From the NCBI GenBank assembly GCA_036937835.1, contig CM072871.1, forward strand, positions 7,731,501 to 7,795,500: a DNA stretch of 64,000 nt. The letters are read 5' to 3'. How positions within the stretch are numbered: the stretch's first letter is position 1; each line of letters begins with the position of its first letter. This document shows positions 1-11,604 of the stretch, piece after piece. The position numbers and the translations under genes were made by a program. The notes under the pieces were generated by a model that saw only the letters and a program-made list of their open reading frames with translations, was not told the DNA's origin and did not search any database. This DNA comes from Pampus argenteus. Taxonomy: Eukaryota > Chordata > Actinopteri > Scombriformes > Stromateidae.

Positions 1-3000
1 TCCTTATATTCTGATGTACTCCGGAGCAGGTTAGTAGCACTGGATCTCGACGTTAAAGTTCATTCAGTCTTCCCTAAGGATTTCTGGTGGTGTATTTGTA
101 ATGCTGCATTGTAAGCGTACGTTTACAGTCAAAACGACAAGTCTGACTATTGGTGTTCAATATTTGCTTGAATGCGTTTCCCTCCCCTGTGTACACAAAC
201 CTCAACACTAATGAAGTTAAGCACCCTACCCCACCCGCCCCCCCGTCCCCAACTCACCCGTGTACCAAATGACATTTGTGGTTTCCCTACAATTATGCAC
301 CCATTTGATGACGACTGACAACTAATTGTGTGTGTTTGTTTGTTTCTTTGTGTGTGTGTGAGTGAGAGAAAACAGCATTGAGACTGTTGTTCAAAATTGT
401 AATGACAATTTCAGCTGAGTTGAACATGGTTGCTTGTTAGCATGAATATGATGCTATAGAAATGGAATACTGGGATAAGACTTCACAGTCTTCACGGTGT
501 TTCATCGCAAATGTGCAAAAGCACCAAACCTCTGAAGTATGTAGCTGTGGTCGCACTGAACCTGACTGCCAGCAGTGACAACCATGAAAACTCAAAACAC
601 GTTGATGTTTGCTCTATGCATTGTGTTTCCATAGTAGCCGGGTGCGTGGACAGTTTATGGGCCTTTCGGAAGTGCCTTTGGAGAAGAAGCCTGATCCGAA
701 ACCAGCCCCTGGTCACTTAGCCAGAACGTATATGGGGTTTGTGAAAGTTTTATCTTGTAAGATCCAGATGTGTCTTCTCACGCATCATGGACTAGTTGAA
801 TCAGGGGCTGATTTGGGACCAGTACAGTGGAGAGCGCATGACAATGGTGAGGTTTTGAGGGTAGGTCGAAGCGGCGGCCAACGGGTTAACTCCTCAGAAT
901 GCACTCCAGGGCTAGACAGACCACTGTGTAACTATCATTCTATCTCTTTAACATGTATTTAACAACAATATAGAGTATAACATATACAGTATGCAGATAC
1001 ATCTGAAAACACAAATATATATATATATATAAATATATATAAATAAATATATATTACATGTATTTTTACTAGGTCATATGCCTAGGAACGTCTGGCAGTC
1101 AAGTCATGTCTTAGCAGGTATTAGCATGTTTTGTTTTTTTTTGTTTTAAGAATTTATTTTTGTTTTTTTTTGTGGTTGGTTGTCAGTCACTTATTGATAT
1201 TCTCATTAAAAGAGACACTATGAAGCAAAATTTGCAGGGTAATATCTGAAAGGATTTTCCTCTGATCCGTTTAAATGTTAGTGACTTTTCATTGTTATTT
1301 AATTGTATTTTTTTTTTTTTTTTATTCAGGAGGAAACAAAAAAATATTGACAAAAATATTCTGCCCTCCCTCGAACCATATCCTGTATCTTATTGTGCCA
1401 AAATCCACTAAGGCAACTTTATCCTTTTATTTCTGTTTTGCACTTGTTTATCTGTGAACCTTAAACATGTAACTGTTCCTAGGTTTCCAGTAGACTATGA
1501 ATAGGTACTATAATTTCTACTGTAACTAATACACATTTTAATGTATCACATCAGTTCCTTACATTTCATTGAGGGCCTTTTATTCTTAATTAGAAAAAAA
1601 GGATCACTTCTTATTTGAATAATTAAAAAGGGATCTATTCTTGCACAGTTTTTCAAAGGAAATTTGGCCCACAAGTTTGACTATTGGGCTAAAAAAAAAA
1701 AAAAAAAAAAACATAAGTAGAAGCAAACTGTAATGTTACTATTTTTCTGAGTAGATAGCAGATGTTAGAGAAGGAGCGGGATACAACGTGAGATGGTTGT
1801 ATTTTTAGAAAGAGTCTAGATGCCAGGTACTGATTGAACTTTTCTTTTATTAAAAAGAATGTGATTTGTATGTTGAGACATTAACATGAGAATAAAACTC
1901 ATTTTTCTGTATCACAACATGGGCAATGAGTCTGGATTTTTTATAGTCAATAGTCACAAAAATACTGTTTGGTAACAATTGTGTCTAGTCATCGTTATTT
2001 GGGTTATGCTTTGTCTTGTTTTTTTGTTTTTTTTAAGAGTGTGAATTAGGCTGAAAGCAATTTTTTTTGTTAATGTCTAGTTTGATTTTTCAGAGTCGTA
2101 TAAAGGTGGAAGGGAATAAATTTGGCAAAAAGCAGCAGATGAAATGGCCATCAGTTTCTTAGTTGAGATAAGGTAGTGTAGTATCTGCCAGAATCTCGGA
2201 GAGATAAATTTGTGGCCCTGCAGCATTTAAAGAAACAGCTTTACTCTTGGGTTTATATAAACTTCACTTTATCTCTGCCTGTTCAACAGCACTACAGTCA
2301 TAAATCGTGTATGAAAGTTTTAATGGTGACAGATAAATGTGTTAGAACGTTAACTCCATCATGCCCAATAAACTACCTTCTACTCAAGAAGGCTATAGAT
2401 CTTGTTAATGCCCTTAAACACATAATGGATGTGAGTCATTTAAATGTACACTACCCCAATTTCACACGTGATGCATTTACTCATGAGGAGTTCTGTGGCA
2501 TAAAGTTGGGGGAATCATTTGAGACAGGTTTTTAAAAAGATGGCAAAATTCAAGGCAGCAGAGGTTGAGAAATTTGGGTTTTTAATCCAAGCTCCAAAAC
2601 AAGTGGATGTTGTCAACTATGGTCGAGGAAATCACCTCGGAGCAAGTGGAACCTATGATCAGAAAGTTATGATTCTTACTTACTTCTGTAGTGAATAAAA
2701 TAGTGAGAAAGGACCCTCTGGACCTCCCTCAATCATCAGTTATTTTTTTTTTAAACTTTTGGAAAAGCCCCTGCAGATCCGGGGAAAAAAAACATTATAC
2801 AACTGTTTCTGCAGGCCTTTTCGAAGGACGCTTTAATTTTTTATATCCTCGTAGAAAAGGGCTTGTAACATGATGAACTCACACCCCAAGAATAACTTGT
2901 ATTTCTGCAGCATTCTGAGAGAGTTGTTTTCCATGCAATTGGACAGCCTGTAGCTACAACAGATCCTGCTGGTTGATTGGGTGCTCTGCAGCGGCTTGAG

Positions 3001-5280
3001 GTCGCTTCCTCTGAGCACTACAACTGGGGTCACATGGTCCTCTGGCCAATGATGTTACAGTGAATAACTACCCTCCAGCTGCCTGTCAGGTTCACTGGGG
3101 CAAGAGACACCCAGATTCTCTCTGAAACATCCGCCATGTCTAACGCCTCAACTGCTTGCAACTCAGGCCTTATATTTGTACAATGAACTAAACCTTGTCC
3201 AGATATTGTCGCTTAGCGTTTTTGGCACTGTTTTCACGTTACATCCGATATACAGAAAGGTGTTGGTCTACTATGCCGTGCCCCCCATTCCTTATGTCCG
3301 CCCATGTCCCCTCTTTCCTGTTTTAGAAAAGTGTAGGGTCTCTAACCCTCCTGCTGTGGTGTCTGTTTCAAGACAGCTGCTGACAGCTCGACTGAACTTG
3401 AGAAGTCTCAAGTCTGACAGCGAAGGATCTTTGTAGTCCGCACTGGCTAGCTGTGGCCTTTTCCCAGCTCACAACAGGTCTCGTCAAAGTTTCTCTCTTT
3501 TTTTTCCATTTTTCTACTTGATAGGATTAATGTGTCCTGTTCCTCATCTCCAAATGTCCTGCGGGATTACCCACCTGACTGCTCTCACGTTAACCTCCTC
3601 ATCTGTCATCAGTGGGACCCACCGGCTAAAAGTTCTGCTTGTTCTGGAGCCTCTTATCCAACAGCTGGCCTTTCATGGCGGATGATCAGTTCAAGTCCCT
3701 TTTTTTGCTGTGACCAGCAAGATTTAGTATGACACATAATGTATGTAGCATGTGCTGCTGATGCTCTCGCTCTCTGTGACCTCTGGAGAGACTCATTATT
3801 GGAATTTGGATTTCAAGCAGTAATTTGATTTTTTTTATTTATTTATCTATTTATTCTCTTTTGTACATTATGTATTTTGTCAGAGAATACATATCAACCA
3901 TATCATCACAATTGATGATATGAATCCACAACATGGGGCTTAACATCACTTAAAGATGAGCATTAATAAAACATTTCAAGGCTTTATTATTTTCTGACCA
4001 ATGTGACCTCGGTTCCATTTTTTTATTTTTTATTTTTTTTGGTGGAACATCCTACCATTAGACTGCTGCTTCATATGTGCAGCTGCACCATTTCCCTTTA
4101 ATGTGACAGTTCACCATTTTACCAGCAGGAGGACAACTTCAGAGCTGCTGTCCAAGTCTCATCCTCATAGTTATCTGGCTGCTGGGACGCTTGCAGAAGG
4201 CAGTCAGTCCACTGTCACTGGTATCACATAAGGCATAAATGCAGCTCTAAAATTCACACAGTTCTATAACTTATATTCAATACCAACCGATGGTGGATAG
4301 CACTGTTGACCTGCACCACACACCTTTATGTTATGTGAAGTCAACATGCTTGCTGAAGCATTCACAACTCTGTTAGTGCTATAATTTAGCCCACAGATTG
4401 CCTTGTCTTCAGTGTTTTACAGCTCACAACCCCTACCGGGTTAAAAAAGATTCTGTTACAGCAGCTATTTCTGTATTTCCCAGACAATAAATTAACCATT
4501 GTAGAACATGTAAGCATATCTTCTTCAAACCTTAGTTAAGGCATGTTTACTTTTCAAATGATCTGTGCAAGAGATCAAGTGTCATAATGTCACACTTCAT
4601 GGGACATTTGTCAGATAACCTATCACAAAAAAAAAAAAAAAAGGAAATTTGTTGATGTGTCATGTTGTTTACTTAAAAAACCATTTAGAGTGCAGAAGGG
4701 AAATATGAGACCTTCAACTGTCCCTTAATTGAATAATTCAGAAGGACTTTAAGGGGAAAGATTATTGCAAAACAACCTCCAAGCAGTCTGGAGCCTTGTG
4801 ACACAGGTGGCTGTGTGCACCTGCCTGGTCCTGTGCTCAGGGGTCAGTGGTTATTCAGGGCTCCAGGCCAGCTGTTTCCCTATATCTATTTGGTCTAGCT
4901 GGCTTCTACAGGGGCATCCGTGTGCAGCCATAAACTATTGCAAGTCATGCCTCACCGTCATCACCAATCCACACCTGTTTTTGACCTAATAGCCTATGTG
5001 AGCTAAAAGCGTAAGCATATTACAGTAATTGACCGGGAAGGACATTCATAAACAGTGAATCCGCGTGTGTGCTATAGAAGACTATCAAGTTTATTAATCA
5101 AAAATAATAAATAAATAAAAATGAACGCCTGTCATGTCAAAAGTGAAGCACTATCCTTAATAAAAATTCAATATAATTATCCAGTGACAACATTGTTGTT
5201 GTCAAAGTAACCTCACTTTATTGTCGTTTTATATCCACTGGTATAACCACAGCATTACTGTGGGGACTTATGATTTTTGC
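1..5280. other. Upstream intergenic / possible neighbour 3' UTR, no recognisable gene
   Basis: AT-rich DNA with many T and A runs and an (AT)n/(AAAT)n tract near 1012-1057. Open frames are at most about 120 codons and none resembles a protein I know. The longest convincing-looking one, 2212-2535 on +, has no recognisable domain. AATAAA hexamers occur at 1891-1896 and 3965-3970, so the region could include the 3' end of a + strand gene. In mammals the gene upstream of KCNMA1 in the same orientation is DLG5, but no PDZ, SH3 or guanylate-kinase coding sequence is visible here. From about 4000 to 5280 I see only non-coding sequence. Confidence 0.5.
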
Positions 5281-5440
5281 GTTGATATTTCTGTATTATC
5301 GCGGATATCGATAAATGTCCTTCTGAAATCCCGTTTCGTATATGCCACAGTGCGTCATTGGCGTACAATAAAAGACGCAAAGGCGCAATTGTATGCCTAC
5401 CTCTTTTATATACAGCCGAGCAGCGGAGAGAGCGGGTCGC
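5280..5440 (+). promoter_or_regulatory. Candidate core promoter of kcnma1
   Basis: CpG density rises sharply at about 5280. An inverted CCAAT box (ATTGG, 5355-5359) lies about 45 bp upstream of a TATA-like motif TTTATATA (5405-5412). This spacing would place a start site around 5435-5445. A second TATA-like run (about 5836-5848) lies inside the presumed leader and could serve a shorter transcript. The mapping is inferred from motif spacing only; vertebrate CpG-type promoters often start at dispersed sites, so the true start could differ. Confidence 0.4.
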
Positions 5441-5601
5441 CACTTGGAATAAACATCGTCGCGGTATTACTGCCCTCTGTCCATCTTTATTATTAGCGCT
5501 TCGCTCCGCCCTCCTACCTGTAAATCTCCCCGCTCTCCTCTGGAGCGGATCTGACAGGCGCTCTCAGCTGGCCGCTCCGTGCCAGGGCTGCAGGGGACCG
5601 A

Positions 5602-5652
5602 ATGGAGACAGCGACATCCACCCGAGCCCCAGTCCTCCTTTTTTTTTTTTAA
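5602..5652 (+). other. Upstream ORF 1 in kcnma1 leader (16 codons)
   Basis: ATG at 5602 with G at +4 and C at -3 (moderate context), ending at TAA 5650-5652 just after a T run. The peptide starts METATS and ends in phenylalanines. It matters only if transcription starts upstream of 5602. Confidence 0.35.
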
Positions 5653-5685
5653 CGCAGAATTAACAACGAAAACGCCCGCAAGAAC

Positions 5686-5691
5686 ATGTAG
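5686..5691 (+). other. Start-stop element (ATG TAG) in kcnma1 leader
   Basis: An ATG at 5686-5688 is followed directly by TAG at 5689-5691. A at -3 makes it a plausible initiation site. Minimal uORFs of this kind are known in other genes to hold ribosomes at the start codon and reduce downstream translation. Its use here is inferred. Confidence 0.35.
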
Positions 5692-5967
5692 TCTTCGGCA
5701 CCGCAGTGACAGCCGACCAATTTCTAGAATCACCTCTGTGTGTGTTTCTCGTTCCGTTGCAAACATTTTCACAGTCGATTGACGCTCAGAGAAAGTGAAA
5801 TCGATTATCCGCCTGCTAATCGACAAGATCCCTGAATATATATATATACAGAGAGAGAGGTCGCCTCGCCGAGAACAACCTGCAACATTTTTTCACTGTC
5901 GTTGTGTTTACCATAATCCGAAGTATCATTGGCAGCCTCGACGGCTGCAAACGAGGCCGTCTCTATC

Positions 5968-6021
5968 ATGGCACTTGGCGTGAAAGAGCCAGAGAACCAC
6001 CTGAAAGCTAGAAGCGACTAA
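5968..6021 (+). other. Upstream ORF 3 in kcnma1 leader (17 codons)
   Basis: ATG at 5968 has a strong Kozak context (A at -3, G at +4). It encodes MALGVKEPENHLKARSD and stops at TAA 6019-6021. It lies 231 bases upstream of the first kcnma1 ATG, far enough for reinitiation. Of the non-overlapping uORFs it has the best start context. Confidence 0.4.
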
Positions 6022-6045
6022 GACTCGACATTATTGCGGATTTAA

Positions 6046-6105
6046 ATGCCTCTCGCCAAAGGCCACCGACCCGCTGTCACGAGTAAACAATTCATAGACT
6101 GCTAA
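6046..6105 (+). other. Upstream ORF 4 in kcnma1 leader (19 codons)
   Basis: ATG at 6046 has T at -3 and C at +4 (weak context). It begins MPLAKGH, ends FIDC, and stops at TAA 6103-6105. It is likely to be bypassed often by scanning ribosomes. Confidence 0.3.
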
Positions 6106-6199
6106 AATACAGACAGAGACTTCATCGGGTGGGTGAACATAAACTACAGCGAAGAGGGGGGAGTTGTTTTTTTTTCTTCTTCTTCTTCTTCCAAGCAAT

Positions 6200-6259
6200 A
6201 TGGCTGGTGAGTGGGGCTGGGGACGCTGGCACAGGCTCTCCAAGGCTCCTAAATGCTAG
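6200..6259 (+). other. Overlapping upstream ORF across the first kcnma1 ATG (19 codons)
   Basis: ATG at 6200 has a strong context (A at -3, G at +4) and encodes a Trp/Gly-rich peptide, MAGEWGWGRWHRLSKAPKC. Its stop TAG (6257-6259) lies just past the kcnma1 ATG at 6253, in a different frame, so the two overlap. Ribosomes starting here cannot start at 6253 but could reinitiate at the later in-frame ATGs (6301, 6361). The GGTGAGT at 6205-6211 inside it also resembles a splice donor, so a short alternative first exon is possible but unsupported. Confidence 0.45.
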
Positions 6260-6543
6260 CTGAGGCAGATGGCACCGTTCCCCATGGAAGCGACAGCTCT
6301 ATGAGGACAAGCAATATCAATAATAATATAAATCCGGACTCGTCAATCTTAATCTCCAAGATGGAAGACGTTGTCATCCCGTTCTCGTCTGAGGTGCCCT
6401 GCGACAATAATGGACAGCGCATGTGGTGGGCATTCCTCGCCTCCTCCATGGTGACGTTTTTTGGGGGTCTCTTCATCATCCTGCTATGGAGGACCCTGAA
6501 ATATCTGTGGACTGTTTGCTGCCATTGCAACATCAAAACCAAG
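6253..6543 (+). CDS. kcnma1: BK channel alpha subunit, coding exon 1 (N-terminus, S0)
   Basis: First coding exon of Slo1, the pore-forming subunit of the plasma-membrane BK potassium channel. It supplies 97 codons ending AAG, followed by a consensus donor gtatgt at 6544 (phase 0). Residues 1-56 are the extracellular N-terminus. Residues about 57-79 (MWWAFLASSMVTFFGGLFII...) form S0, the extra helix peculiar to Slo1 that contacts beta subunits. RTLKYLWTV follows, then CCHC at 89-92, matching the palmitoylated cysteines of the S0-S1 loop. From about residue 47 the match to vertebrate Slo1 as I remember it is nearly exact. Three in-frame ATGs could start translation: 6253 (weak context), 6301 (weak) and 6361 (strong; MEDV, the equivalent of mammalian MDAL). 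I annotate the first, but MEDV may be the main start. The poly-Gly and poly-Ser tracts of mammals are absent. Which teleost paralogue (a or b) this is cannot be settled here. Confidence 0.95.
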
Positions 6544-9500
6544 GTATGTCTTCCACTCTTGTCAACAAATCATTACTGCAGATGTAAAAATAAAATAAAA
6601 ATCTAATTTTAAATCCATCACACATAAACACTGATGCACAGACTGTAAACATATCCATCTATGTGACACATAGCCCGAGCTCCGAGCTCTTCTTGTTTTG
6701 CAATGGCTTTCACTGTGGATGTGGCAATAAGCTTAATTTGATGGTGTCCCCATCCTCTTAGATATCAAGTGTCTATTGCAGTGCCTGTTGTAATGAAATC
6801 ATCATCCTCTGGTTTGGATGTGTTTACCAACTCCCGCTCTTAAGGTGAAGGTGGTGGTGTTGCATGACATATATCGTCATGCTTCATGCCTTATCAGTTC
6901 CTAACTTCTAGGGTGAAAGTAAACATTTAAGGAGGGACGTGCACTAACCACACCAGTGAGACCTAATGAAGTCCACAGGGACATCAAGGCTCTCCTTGTC
7001 ACAGTGTGCAACAACTCTGCAATATCAAGTCCCTGGAAACATCATTGTTCCACTCCTTAATTTTCACACTTAGTGGCGTCTTCGTAAAATGTGTTTGTGG
7101 AGTGATGAACCCATCTGTAGGACTAATATAGATAATATAGAAATAGAAATGCCCCTCACTTGGGGTTGGCCTACATTAAGGATGAATCACGGCTGATTCA
7201 TATGTGTATTAGAGCATGCTTCATACATGACTCACACACTTGTGTGTAGGGCGAGTGATCCCCTAAGTGAGCAGAGGGCCAGTTGAAAGATAATGGAGCA
7301 TAGCTCAACAATTTTTATTGCATAATGCGTGCTTGGAATTAGAAAATATTTTGATATTTAATAAAAAAAAAAAAGAACAGCGCAAAGAGGATAATGGTGA
7401 CAATGACGGACGGAGAAATGAGAGAGCGACCTCGTCCTTGATGTGTTTGGGTTGTGTCTAGTTCAAATGGATGAGCTGTGCCCCCCCTGCTGCTCTTCTG
7501 CCGTGTTCTTTTGGTAACCTTGACCCTTTCCTGCCCATTTCTGTTTTGGTATTATGACAGGTGTGAGATGGAGCACAAAGAAAGCGCCCTTAACTGACAC
7601 CAGCACACCTCGCTGAATGTCGTAAGATGCAAAAACTAGTGCATCTTTTTCTTTTTCTCTTTTGTTGATTGCTCCTATGATGATGTCCAAGTGAACAAAA
7701 AACACCCACAACATGTATGTTTAATTAAGCTGCTTTGCATATTGCCTTCTTTCAACATTTCCATTATATCAGAGCACAGATAAAATCTCTGAGCCTCTCC
7801 ACATCTCTTGGAATTCTGATTATGTTCCAGTGTGCTTGCAGAAAAATCATCTCATCTCAACAGCTCTTATTTACACCGAGTGATAATTCTGCCCAGTATG
7901 CTGTTTAGGGATATTACTTGGCTGCCAGCCTCCTGTCATTTTGCTATGCCCATGGATCCCAGTATCAGAAATGGCACCAAACCGTATGTCATCCTTCATA
8001 GTTCACACCATCTTGCAAGAAAACTGATGAAAACAAACCATGCAAATATAATGAGGGGGATCCATCTTGTGACTGCTGATGGGTATCTAGTTGTGTGTTT
8101 ATCTCTTGTAAAGGAGTAGAAACGGTGAAAATGAGAGCGTCTCCCTCTCTCTGTGTTGTCGTGTTGCTGTGTGGGGAAGGCAGAGCAATCCCCATTCGGT
8201 GACTTTGGAAGGCTTGACACTTGGCTGCAGTGGGAAAAAGCTTGTTAGGAGTATTAAGAAGGGGAAACCGGATCTGTATTCAGCTGACCGCTGCGGCCAG
8301 CTAAGTTGGCATGTGTCAGAAACAGGATGCGTAGTTGGCGCGGGGGTGGGTGGTGGTGGGCTTTCTCTGGCACTACTGGTAAACTGGAATCAGAGGCAAG
8401 GAAATAGAGGTGGAAACTCTGATAGAGACACAGGAGGAAGTGGAAACAGGGCGAGTGAGGGGGTGACGGTGGGTTCGAGAGGGTGTGTTGTGTTGCATAG
8501 TGTCCTCCTGCGCTCTGCCATTGACGCACAGCTGTGTCCTAATTCTTTTAAATGGCCATATTCTTTGTCAGGATTATAAGGGAGAGGTCATGGGTGAAGA
8601 TAAGGAGATGCGGCAAAGAAACGTGTCCACCCGCCGCAACTCTTGGAATCTGAACGAGATTGTCTATAAAATATGAAATTTGGGCCTGATGGTGATCTGT
8701 GTTGCTCTGTTGTGTAGGGATAACCGCCTGTTTAAGTTATATCTGTCTAAAACAAGACAAGACAGTTGTATTGTGGACAGCAAGACGGCAAAACAACATT
8801 TTATTGTTCCGGTGCTGTCTCTCGGGTGGACTAAAATAAAAAAATGAAAAAGAAAATTATAAAAATTGCAAACATATATTGATTTTGCTCACACTGTGCT
8901 AGTAATGGCAACATGTATAGCTTCATTTATCTTGTTGGTGCTTTTGAGTGCTTAAAAATGTCATTTTCGAAACCACATATCAACCACATTTGTAATTGGA
9001 TTTGTAAGTTATCCTGCAAACACCAGTTCTCAGGCTGCCTGGATGAGCTACATTATTTCATTCTTTTATTTATTTATTTATTTTTTCACGACTTCACACA
9101 TTCTAAATAAAGGGTTTCCCACTAAGGGGAAAGACTCACTCGAGACAATGCTAATACATATGTATGACTGACAGAAATGTAAGCACTCAGTGATACTGAA
9201 GTGAGAGAAACTGCTTCCATGCTACAAGGCTTGTTAGCATATATGCCTGCTCTATTTCCCCTTCCCTCTGGTCCTGGAGTCTTGCTGATTTTGTAGAGTT
9301 TCTGTGTTGTGCTGCTTCACTGCTGCACAGTTATCTAATGGTCTAGTTATCCACTCTGCGTCATGCCACCTCCAGAAGTTCTTGTATGCAGCCTCTGTTA
9401 TTGAGGATGCATCGAGTGGAGGAATATGGAGGCTTTGCATTTGTGGCAGCAGTTTCTATTCACACATGAATCCTGTGGAGAAGCTGGCTCTATGAAATGC

Positions 9501-10154
9501 TTTAAACCAATCAATCAACCAGTGGTTCTGTATTAACTTGACATTGTCATTTAACAGGACAAAGAGGATAATGGTCACAAAGCCGAGTTAGGAAGAAGAT
9601 GGTTCGGTCCTAAAGGTACCTGGGATATTTACACAGTATTTCCATCCAAGCAGCAAACCACACATTGTATCAGTGAGTTTTGGTGAAATTGAAAAACAAA
9701 TGTGTTAAGGGCTGGTTTTATATTTGGACTGAGCTTGGACAGCAGTAAATGAAGACAAAAAAAAAAAAAAAAAATAATCCACCTCCTTCCTCACCTCAGT
9801 ACAGCAGCGGCTGCAGCTACTGTAGCACCTTCAGCCTCCCCCTCATCCCCTTAAGATGTTTGGAGTGTTTTATGCGCTAACAGCGGTCGGGATTGTACAA
9901 TTGCTTCTGTCCAAACAGCTCAGGTAGAAGTAGCGATGGAGCCGTGTACATACTTTGCCTGTACAATCTACTGTTGACATTTAGCTTCCCTGAGCCCCAG
10001 TCTAATCTAGATGACATTTTGTTACAGATTATTTCTGATGCCTGTGTGTTTTCTGTGTGTGAATCAGCGCACGCCTTGACACCTTTTCTGTATGTACACT
10101 CCCCCCCAAATCATTTCTATAGTGAATGACAACAGACTATAGAACAAATAAATA

Positions 10155-10260
10155 AAATTTAGGGACGCACCAATGTATTGGCCGATGACATTTACTGTTG
10201 CCAGTGGCCGATGTTTATCTGTTGTGTCACATCAGTTTTGCGCTGCCTAAATGTTGTTGC
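10155..10260 (+). mobile_element. hAT-like DNA transposon end, fragment
   Basis: The sequence AGGGACGCACCAATGTATTGG, with the middle at about 10161-10181, followed by GCCGATGAC and a second GGCCGATG, resembles the termini of vertebrate non-autonomous hAT elements that begin AGGG(A/G)(C/T)GCACCGATA. No matching inverted terminus was found within the next kilobase, so this would be a truncated copy. The family is recognised from memory and is uncertain. Confidence 0.35.
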
Positions 10261-11604
10261 ATGACGTGAGTTTGTGCTTATTCAAAGATAGTGTGATATA
10301 GGGCTGGAAGACTTTAAAACTGTTGAGAATTTACTTATTTTTCATGTCTAAATATCTTGATTTTGCTAAATTTGCTATTTGATTTAAGAAATGTTGATGC
10401 TATTATTTTTCCATTTTCTGTGCTATATTGTTTGTATTTAGCCCTTGTTAATTCTTATGGTTTTTTTTTGCTGCTGCACCAGCGCAGTATCCCCATGGCA
10501 ATCGTGGCATCATTAAAGTTTTATCCCACCTAATGAGAGTTTGATGTGCTGCTTGTTGGTTCCCTGCACTGAAGGCCAGACTTTACTCCTGTGATGTGAC
10601 TGATAAAGAGGTGGGGCAGCAGCTGGTACTCGGGCTCTGTTCCCTCTGACCGTTGTCAGTGTGCAGTTGGAGCATTCATGATAATGCAAAATGCATTATC
10701 ACTTAACACTTAATAGCTTCAAGTTGGTGAAAAGGTGAATGTGTTATTCTGAAAACCGCAAGGAGAATTTCTATCTTATGATCGACTATCTAATGAGATG
10801 TGGCAGCCCGAGGTGCATTTTAAATCATTACAATTCATTTCCATAACAGGAGATTGTTATTGATTTTTATGCTCCTAAGCTTGGCTTTCACTGTATGTCG
10901 ATTAATCAAACCTGAGTTTGAAACCTACCTCAGTGTTTGCATTAGTGTCCGCCTACAGCATGTGACAAGGAAAAAACAAATCGATGGCGGAGTAAATCAG
11001 ATATGCTGGGGCACCGTTCACTATGCTTACCTTTAAGTGGAATGGATTGCGGAGGTGCCTGCAGAGAGGAACTGTTATGAGACTGTGTATTCCCTTGTGC
11101 TTGGCAACCGACCAGCTGCATTTCTCCAGAGCAACATACAGCACACACCCTGCCATCAGCTGTCGCTCTCACTAACCTTGGTCTAACTTGGCCCTGCTTG
11201 GACTACTCCATCCCACACCAGTTTATTAAAATCCAGAGCTAATTTAAAAAAAAAAAAATTAACACACAAAGCAAAAACCTGATGAAATGATTTAGTGCAA
11301 CTGGATAACACGAAACACTTGATAAAGACTTTCTGTGCACATACAGCTGTACTATGTATACACTGCCATAGTTCTTGGTGTCATCTCAGGAATGTGCGTG
11401 TACATAGAATACTATGTTCTTGTAGCCAGTGGTTGAGTTGCATGTGTTTTGTCATGTGTTGTTGACACTTGCTGGGAGTGAGCGTGCCTCTGAGCTGTCC
11501 CAGGGCAAAGCATGACCAGTTTACGCCACAGCATGCAAGCCTGTCCCCAGCCTTTCTCACCGCAATGGGAATATAACTAAAGATTATTTACCTTGTTTTT
11601 TTTT

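Larger units (their letters stand above)
5440..6252 (+). other. Presumed kcnma1 5' untranslated leader (CpG-rich, uORF-rich)
   Basis: Between the candidate promoter and the first in-frame ATG the DNA is CpG-rich. By hand count there are about 60 CpG in roughly 840 bp, against one or none per 60-base line over most of the window. It contains at least five upstream ATGs: 5602, 5686, 5968, 6046 and 6200. A T run followed by (TTC)n lies at about 6167-6192. No convincing intron is seen in the leader, although GTGAGT at 6206-6211 resembles a donor. The extent depends on an unmapped transcription start. Confidence 0.55.

Noticed and set aside
2212..2535. Open frame of 107 codons on + upstream of kcnma1
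   Set aside because: Initially looked protein-like (MDVSHLNVHYPNF), but no family is recognisable and flanking sequence is full of stops, so it is probably chance.
6191..6211. Mini-exon between a TTC tract and a GTGAGT in the leader
   Set aside because: The acceptor would be AAG and not CAG or TAG, the exon would be only about 11 nt, and splicing out downstream would remove exon 1 coding sequence.
9558..9615. Possible alternative exon (DKEDNGHKAELGRRWFGPK) in intron 1
   Set aside because: A 58-nt length would shift the kcnma1 frame, the donor gtacct is poor, and the polypyrimidine tract is weak. Kept only as part of the 28-bp repeat observation.
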